Source: Lautropia sp.
GTDB taxonomy: Bacteria > Pseudomonadota > Gammaproteobacteria > Burkholderiales > Burkholderiaceae_E
Length of the DNA stretch: 6,436 nucleotides
Assembly: GCA_013813615.1 (NCBI GenBank)
Contig: JACCRJ010000557.1
Coordinates: 1-6,436 of the forward strand
Reading direction: 5' to 3'
A program made the position numbers and the translations under genes. The notes under the pieces are model-generated. The model ran no database searches, had not been told where the DNA came from, and worked only from the letters and a program-made list of their open reading frames with translations. Shown in pieces: positions 1 through 3,878 of the stretch. The stretch's first letter is position 1, and every line of letters begins with the position of its first letter.

Positions 1-688
1 CCCAGTCGATCCGCGCTTCGGCCTTCTCGACCTTGCGCGCGTAGGTCACGCCGCGGTCCGGCTGGCTTACGAACTGCAGCGAATTGTGAGCGCCCACTCC
101 CACCAAGGAGTCCAAGGTTTCGACGATCGCCTCCGCTCCCATGCGCGCCAGCCGGTCATGCAGGCTGCCGGCGGTATCGTCGGGGGCGATCGGAGTCGTC
201 CGGGTGATCGCCACCGGACCGGTATCGAGTCCTGACTCCATCCTCATGATGCAGACGCCGCTCTCGCGGTCGCCGGCCTGGATCGCGCGCACGATCGGTG
301 CGGCGCCGCGCCATCTCGGCAAAAGCGACGCGTGGATATTCAGGCAGCCGAGGGGTGGGATATCCAGGACCGCCTGCGGCAGGATCAGGCCGTAGGCAGC
401 CACCACCAGGACGTCCGGCCGGAGCGCCTGCAATACTTGCAGCGCCGCAGGGTCGCGGAAACCGGGCGGTTGCAGCACCGGCACGCCGGCTGCCTGTGCC
501 CGGAGCTTGACCGGCGAAGCGGCAGGCTTCTGGCCGCGCCCCGCCGGCCGGTCCGGCTGGGTAAGCACACCGACCACCGGGTGTGCGGAGGCCAGGATGG
601 CCTCCAGCGCATGCTCGGCGAACGCCGGCGTGCCGGCAAAGACGACCCGCAGTGGTGTCGGTGCGACCAAAACCGCTGCGCGCGACAC
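1..688 (-). CDS. fmt: Methionyl-tRNA formyltransferase, C-terminus beyond the window
   Basis: Transfers a formyl group from 10-formyltetrahydrofolate to Met-tRNA(fMet) in the cytoplasm, making the initiator for bacterial translation. Reading the minus strand gives 229 uninterrupted residues with the family landmarks: VVFAGTP near residues 15-21, the loop [11 protein letters not shown] around 122-132, catalytic Asn117 and His119 in CLNIHAS, and Asp155 in GLDTGP (equivalent to E. coli N106, H108 and D144). [14 protein letters not shown] at 216-229 marks the junction to the tRNA-binding C-terminal domain, about 80 residues of which lie off the window. There is no ATG in frame after the def stop. 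I take GTG at 688-686 as the start; TTG at 670-668 is an alternative and gives an N-terminus closer to E. coli length. Neither has a clear Shine-Dalgarno, so coupling to def translation is inferred. The position after AAPI, usually Gln, is Val133 here. Confidence 0.96.
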   Translation of the reverse strand, partial: MSRAAVLVAPTPLRVVFAGTPAFAEHALEAILASAHPVVGVLTQPDRPAGRGQKPAASPVKLRAQAAGVPVLQPPGFRDPAALQVLQALRPDVLVVAAYGLILPQAVLDIPPLGCLNIHASLLPRWRGAAPIVRAIQAGDRESGVCIMRMESGLDTGPVAITRTTPIAPDDTAGSLHDRLARMGAEAIVETLDSLVGVGAHNSLQFVSQPDRGVTYARKVEKAEARIDW

Positions 689-691
689 CGC

Positions 692-1198
692 TCAGGCGGC
701 GGCGCGGTCCTGCTTGCTGAACTTGCTCTTGATCCGCGACTGCTTCAGCCGCGACAGGTACTGCACGAACACCTTGCCGTTGAGGTGGTCGATCTCATGC
801 TGGATGCAGACGGCCAGGACGCCGTCGGCCTCGATGGTGAATGGCGTGCCGCAAAGGTCTAGCGCCCTGACCGTCACCCGGTCCGGCCGCTCCACTTCGT
901 CGTAAATGCCCGGCACGGACAGACAGCCTTCCTCGTATACCTTGGATTCGGCGCTGGATTGCTGGATTTCCGGGTTGATGAACACCTTGAGGTCATTGCG
1001 AGCCTCTGAGACATCGAGGACGATGACCCGAAGGTGAACATTCACCTGCGTGGCGGCCAAGCCAATTCCCGGCGCCTCGTACATGGTTTCGGCCATATCG
1101 GCGACCAACCCGCGGATGGCGTCGTCCACCACCGCGACCGGCTTGGCCACCGTGTGCAGGCGGGAGTCAGGATAGCGAAGAATGTCAAGAACGGTCAT
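692..1198 (-). CDS. def: Peptide deformylase
   Basis: Removes the N-formyl group from nascent polypeptides at the ribosome exit, before methionine aminopeptidase acts. The 168-residue product has the normal family length and all three signature motifs: GIGLAATQ at 44-51 (Gln51), EGCLSVP at 90-96 (metal ligand Cys92) and QHEIDHLNG at 133-141 (metal ligands His134 and His138, catalytic Glu135). The metal is Fe2+ in the family. The ATG start gives the typical [12 protein letters not shown]-terminus; the upstream ribosome site is weak (a GGTGG about ten bases ahead). It is the first gene of a def-fmt operon, with the fmt start three bases beyond the def stop, in the same frame. The C-terminal tail is basic ([15 protein letters not shown]), as is common in proteobacterial Def. 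Nothing suggests loss of function. Confidence 0.98.
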   Translation of the reverse strand: MTVLDILRYPDSRLHTVAKPVAVVDDAIRGLVADMAETMYEAPGIGLAATQVNVHLRVIVLDVSEARNDLKVFINPEIQQSSAESKVYEEGCLSVPGIYDEVERPDRVTVRALDLCGTPFTIEADGVLAVCIQHEIDHLNGKVFVQYLSRLKQSRIKSKFSKQDRAAA

Positions 1199-1346
1199 CG
1201 GTTGAAAACCACCACTAAACCAAAATAGCTTGCCGCATCAAGCACCTATGGACAACAATCAACGGTGACACTGAAGTCGCACGAACCCGGCAGCGTTGTC
1301 AGGACGGCAGATGGGCTCGCGTCGGAGGTAATTCAATGAACGACCC
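1199..1346. promoter_or_regulatory. Divergent intergenic region between def-fmt and the LysM gene
   Basis: These 148 bases separate two divergently read genes and must hold both promoters or their ends. The part from about 1201 to 1262 is clearly AT-richer than its surroundings. On the plus strand TTGAAA at 1202-1207 matches five of six -35 bases, but the -10 eighteen bases on (TAGCTT, 1226-1231) is poor. A second option is TTGCCG at 1230-1235 with AACAAT at 1254-1259, also 18 apart. On the minus strand TTGATG at 1241-1236 with TTTAGT at 1219-1214, 16 apart, could serve def, but would leave only a very short leader. All are by-eye matches to a sigma70 consensus and none is convincing alone. 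I see no operator-like inverted repeat here. Confidence 0.35.
1324..1329 (+). promoter_or_regulatory. Strong Shine-Dalgarno GGAGGT ahead of the LysM gene
   Basis: GGAGGT is close to a full match to the anti-Shine-Dalgarno. It stands 17 bases before the LysM ATG at 1347, too far for best use, but exactly 6 bases before another ATG at 1336 that opens a different frame. It is the best ribosome binding site in the window. Confidence 0.7.
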
Positions 1347-1356
1347 ATGTCGCTGA
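1336..1356 (+). other. Six-codon mini-ORF overlapping the LysM gene start
   Basis: ATG at 1336 has ideal spacing to GGAGGT and reads MNDPCR before TGA at 1354-1356. It overlaps the first residues of the LysM gene in another frame. It could be a leader that couples initiation to the ATG at 1347, or the sign of a single-base deletion: adding one base between 1336 and 1347 would fuse MNDP to the LysM protein start. An in-frame TAA at 1329-1331 rules out any earlier in-frame start for the LysM gene as the sequence stands. Whether it is translated is unknown. Confidence 0.35.
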
Positions 1357-2456
1357 AAAAGTTTAGCATCCGCCGCCTGAGCGCACTAGCAATCGGCGCC
1401 GGTCTGGCCGCAGGCGGGGCGATCCCTGTTGTACCGGCCCTCGCGCAGCAGGCGACGCCACCGATAGCGCTGGCGCCCGGCGCGCCGGACAAGCATGTGG
1501 TGGTCAAGGGCGACACCCTCTGGGACATATCGGCGACCTTCCTGAAGTCTCCCTGGCGCTGGCCGGAGGTTTGGCAGCTGAACCGCGAGCAGATCGCCAA
1601 CCCCCACCTGATCTACCCGGGCGATATCGTCTACCTGGACACGTCAGGCGTGTCGCCGCGCCTGCGTCTCGGCAAGCGCGTGGATGGGATGGCAGCGAAT
1701 GGCCAGGGCAGCGGCGACGGCATCCGGCGGCTCGAGCCGGTGGTGCGGGCGGAACAACTCGACAAGGAGGCGATCTCCACCATCTCGTCGGCTTCCATTG
1801 CTGCCTTCGTCAACCGGCCGCTGATCGTCGATATAAAAGGGCTGGCAGAATCCCCGCGCATCGTCGCCACCCAGGAAGGCCGGGTCTACCTCGGCCGGGG
1901 CGACCGCGCCTATGTCCGCGGCATCAAGGAAGACGGCATCACCGACTGGCACGTCTACCGCCCGGCCAAGCCACTGCTGGACCCGGACACCCGGCAGCCG
2001 CTCGCCTATGAGGCGCTGTACCTCGGTACCGCCCAGGTGGTGCGTAAAGGCGACCCTACCACCATCCGGATCGTCGACAATGCCGAGGAGATCGGCGAGG
2101 GGGACCGGCTGGTGCCGGCGGAAGCGGCCCGCGCCATCAATTTCGCCCCACGGCCGCCGGAGAAGGATGTCGCCGGCAAGATCGTCTCGGTCTACCGGGG
2201 CATCACTCAGGTCGGCAGGAACAGCGTCGTCGCGCTGAACCGCGGCAAGAACCACGGCCTCGACGTCGGCCACGTGCTGACCGTACAGCTGACCGGCAGG
2301 CTCGCCAAGGATCGCGAGGCGAACGAGCTGGTCAAACTTCCGAATGAGCCGATTGGCCAATTGCTGGTCTTCCGCACCTTTGACAACATCGCCTACGGCC
2401 TGATCGTCGACGCCTCACAGTCGATCTCCGTCGGTGATTCGGTCGCCAACCCCTAG
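1347..2456 (+). CDS. Exported LysM peptidoglycan-binding domain protein
   Basis: A 369-residue protein. Residues 1-33 form a signal peptide: basic KKFSIRR, a hydrophobic LSALAIGAGLAAGGAIPVV stretch, and a likely cleavage after PALA, before Gln34. There is no lipobox Cys, so it should be periplasmic or secreted rather than a lipoprotein. A single LysM domain spans about 49-98 (HVVVKGDTLWDISATFL through NPHLIYPGDIVYL), which in the family binds the glycan of peptidoglycan. The remaining ~270 residues have no catalytic motif I recognise; around 277-313 a glycine-rich beta-type stretch (VVALNRGKNHGLDVGHVLTV) recalls the C-terminal modules of other LysM cell-envelope proteins. No peptidase or amidase motif is visible. 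It lies divergent from def and 49 bases ahead of dprA, a standard placement in Proteobacteria. Its role is unproven; a wall-binding structural function is inference. Confidence 0.93.
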   Translation: MSLKKFSIRRLSALAIGAGLAAGGAIPVVPALAQQATPPIALAPGAPDKHVVVKGDTLWDISATFLKSPWRWPEVWQLNREQIANPHLIYPGDIVYLDTSGVSPRLRLGKRVDGMAANGQGSGDGIRRLEPVVRAEQLDKEAISTISSASIAAFVNRPLIVDIKGLAESPRIVATQEGRVYLGRGDRAYVRGIKEDGITDWHVYRPAKPLLDPDTRQPLAYEALYLGTAQVVRKGDPTTIRIVDNAEEIGEGDRLVPAEAARAINFAPRPPEKDVAGKIVSVYRGITQVGRNSVVALNRGKNHGLDVGHVLTVQLTGRLAKDREANELVKLPNEPIGQLLVFRTFDNIAYGLIVDASQSISVGDSVANP

Positions 2457-2468
2457 ATACCAGTCCGT

Positions 2469-2505
2469 GCCGGCGGCGCCCGCAACGGGCGCCACATGAG
2501 CCGGC
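2469..2505 (+). other. GC-rich hairpin abutting the dprA start codon
   Basis: GGCGCCCG (2475-2482) pairs perfectly with CGGGCGCC (2486-2493) across a CAA loop. Directly outside, GCCGGC at 2469-2474 can pair with GCCGGC at 2500-2505, leaving the right-hand bases 2494-2499 as a bulge. The outer arm ends at the base before the dprA ATG. No T-run follows, so it is not a standard intrinsic terminator. It could limit dprA translation or protect an mRNA end; both are inference. Confidence 0.6.
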
Positions 2506-3813
2506 ATGCCCCAGGAAGGATCGTCACCGTCCGCTGAAGAACTGAGCGCGTGGTTGCGGCTGAGCCATACCGATGGGATCGGCCCGGTACGCGGCAGGGC
2601 GCTGCTGCAGTGCTTCGGGCCGCCTCAAGCGATCCTGGAGGCCGGGCCCGGGCCGGTAGCGGAAGTCCTGCAGGCAAACGGGCTGGCGGACGCGCTGTTC
2701 CGGCCGGACTCCCAGCGGGACACCGCCATCGCGGAGGCCCTGCGCTGGCTCGAAGGCGGCCACGCCGGCGACGACTGGGCCGGAACCGGCATCTCCCGCC
2801 GCATCCTGCTGCTCACTGACCCGGCCTACCCGCAGCGCCTGCTGGACCTGGCGGATCCGCCGCTGCTGCTCTACTGCGTCGGCGATCCCGGCTGGTTGAG
2901 CAGGCCACAAGTCGGCATCGTCGGCAGCCGCAACGCCACCGCAATCGGCGCCCGCACGGCCTGGGACTTCGGCAGCGCCCTGGCCGCCGCAGGCTGCACG
3001 GTGGTGAGCGGCATGGCGGAAGGCATCGACCGGGCGGCCCACGAAGGCGCGCTGGCGGCTCCCGGCGGCAGCACGGTGGCGGTCCTCGGCACCGGCATCG
3101 ACAGGATCTACCCGTCGCGGCACCGAAGCCTTGCGCAACGCATGGCGGCGCAGGGTGCGCTGATCAGCGAGCAGCCGATCGGCATGCCGCCGCTGCAGGC
3201 CAACTTCCCGCGGCGCAACCGGCTGATCGCCGCGCTGGCCAGGGGCATCCTGGTCGTGGAAGCCAGCCTTCGAAGCGGCTCGCTCATCACCGCGCGGCTG
3301 GCGGCCGAGATTGGCCGGGAGGTGCTGGCAGTGCCCGGCTCCATCCACTCGCCGCTCGCGCGCGGCTGCAATTCGCTGATCCGGCAGGGCGCCAAACTGG
3401 TGGAATCCGCGGACGACATCCTGACCGAAATCCCGGGGGTTTCCGGGCTCGGGTTAAGATCGGTCCCTGGACCCGGTCACATGCCGCCGGCGCCGGCGGC
3501 CGACCTGGCCCCGGATGCGGAGGCGGACGAAAGCCGGATTCCGGTGTCGGCCTGGTCATCCGCCGGCAGCCCCGCAGACAAGGTCCTGCTCGACGAGCAG
3601 GCGCGAATGCTGGCGGCGATGTCCGCTGACCCGGTCATGCTGGAGACCCTCGCGGTGCGACAAGGCCTGCCGCTTGCCGGGGCCCTCGCCGCGCTGCAGA
3701 CACTGGAGCTGGACGGGCTGGTGCAGCGCCAATTGGACGGCTCATATGTGCGCTGTCCGTCATCTGATTCGCTTGGCCGGTCGTTCGGGTTCTGTCCGAA
3801 ACCGGTTCCCTGA
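2506..3813 (+). CDS. dprA: DNA-processing protein DprA (Smf)
   Basis: Cytoplasmic protein that binds incoming single-stranded DNA in natural transformation and loads RecA. The 435-residue product is longer than the usual ~360-390. Order: helix-hairpin-helix-like N-terminal region (about 15-90, with HTDGIGPVRGRALLQCFG); Rossmann-like DprA domain (about 100-308) with IVGSRN at 138-143, SGMAEGID at 168-175, NFPRRNRLIAAL at 233-244, EASLRSGSLITA at 252-263 and GCNSLIRQGA at 287-296; a Pro/Ala-rich linker (310-359); a winged-helix C-terminal domain (about 360-416, ending DGSYVRC). A further 19 residues (417-435) lie beyond it. ATG 2506 is the first start after an in-frame TGA at 2497 and has no clear Shine-Dalgarno. 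All core motifs are intact. The gene is widespread also in bacteria not known to be transformable, so competence cannot be concluded from it. Confidence 0.97.
   Translation: MPQEGSSPSAEELSAWLRLSHTDGIGPVRGRALLQCFGPPQAILEAGPGPVAEVLQANGLADALFRPDSQRDTAIAEALRWLEGGHAGDDWAGTGISRRILLLTDPAYPQRLLDLADPPLLLYCVGDPGWLSRPQVGIVGSRNATAIGARTAWDFGSALAAAGCTVVSGMAEGIDRAAHEGALAAPGGSTVAVLGTGIDRIYPSRHRSLAQRMAAQGALISEQPIGMPPLQANFPRRNRLIAALARGILVVEASLRSGSLITARLAAEIGREVLAVPGSIHSPLARGCNSLIRQGAKLVESADDILTEIPGVSGLGLRSVPGPGHMPPAPAADLAPDAEADESRIPVSAWSSAGSPADKVLLDEQARMLAAMSADPVMLETLAVRQGLPLAGALAALQTLELDGLVQRQLDGSYVRCPSSDSLGRSFGFCPKPVP
3483..3500. repeat. Perfect 18-base GC palindrome inside the dprA linker
   Basis: GCCGCCGGCGCCGGCGGC reads identically on both strands. 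It encodes part of MPPAPAA in the low-complexity linker of DprA. GC-rich Ala/Pro codons make such palindromes easier to form by chance, so function is not implied. Confidence 0.8.
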
Positions 3814-3831
3814 AACCCGCTGGCCCGCAGG

Positions 3832-3847
3832 GATCGCTTGCGCGATC
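3832..3847. other. Short inverted repeat in the dprA-topB gap
   Basis: GATCGC (3832-3837) and GCGATC (3842-3847) form a six-base stem with a TTGC loop. No T-run follows directly; the nearest pyrimidine stretch is CCTCTT from 3857. It could be a weak terminator for the dprA transcript or an operator for topB, or chance. The whole gap is 65 bases and holds no gene. Confidence 0.3.
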
Positions 3848-3867
3848 GGCAGACAGCCTCTTACTAT
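3838..3867 (+). promoter_or_regulatory. topB: Weak candidate promoter just ahead of topB
   Basis: TTGCGC at 3838-3843 and TACTAT at 3862-3867 are 18 bases apart and match three and four of six sigma70 consensus bases. Transcription would begin about 3874-3876, only a few bases before the topB ATG, giving an almost leaderless message. This fits the lack of any Shine-Dalgarno before topB, but the match is poor and transcription from upstream is equally possible. Confidence 0.2.
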
Positions 3868-3878
3868 TGGCCCCCTTC

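Noticed and set aside
332..862. A 176-codon plus-strand frame crossing the def-fmt junction
   Set aside because: It runs opposite two well-supported genes, ignores their boundary and has no family motif.
1644..2360. A 238-codon minus-strand frame opposite the LysM gene
   Set aside because: Another codon-aligned antisense shadow without recognisable domains or a ribosome site.
2475..2493. Intrinsic terminator after the LysM gene
   Set aside because: The stem is strong but no T-run follows on the plus strand, so it is listed as a hairpin only.
2524..3348. A 274-codon minus-strand frame opposite dprA
   Set aside because: Composition is typical of GC-driven antisense frames (rich in Arg, Gln, Ala, Gly) and the plus-strand DprA motifs are unambiguous.
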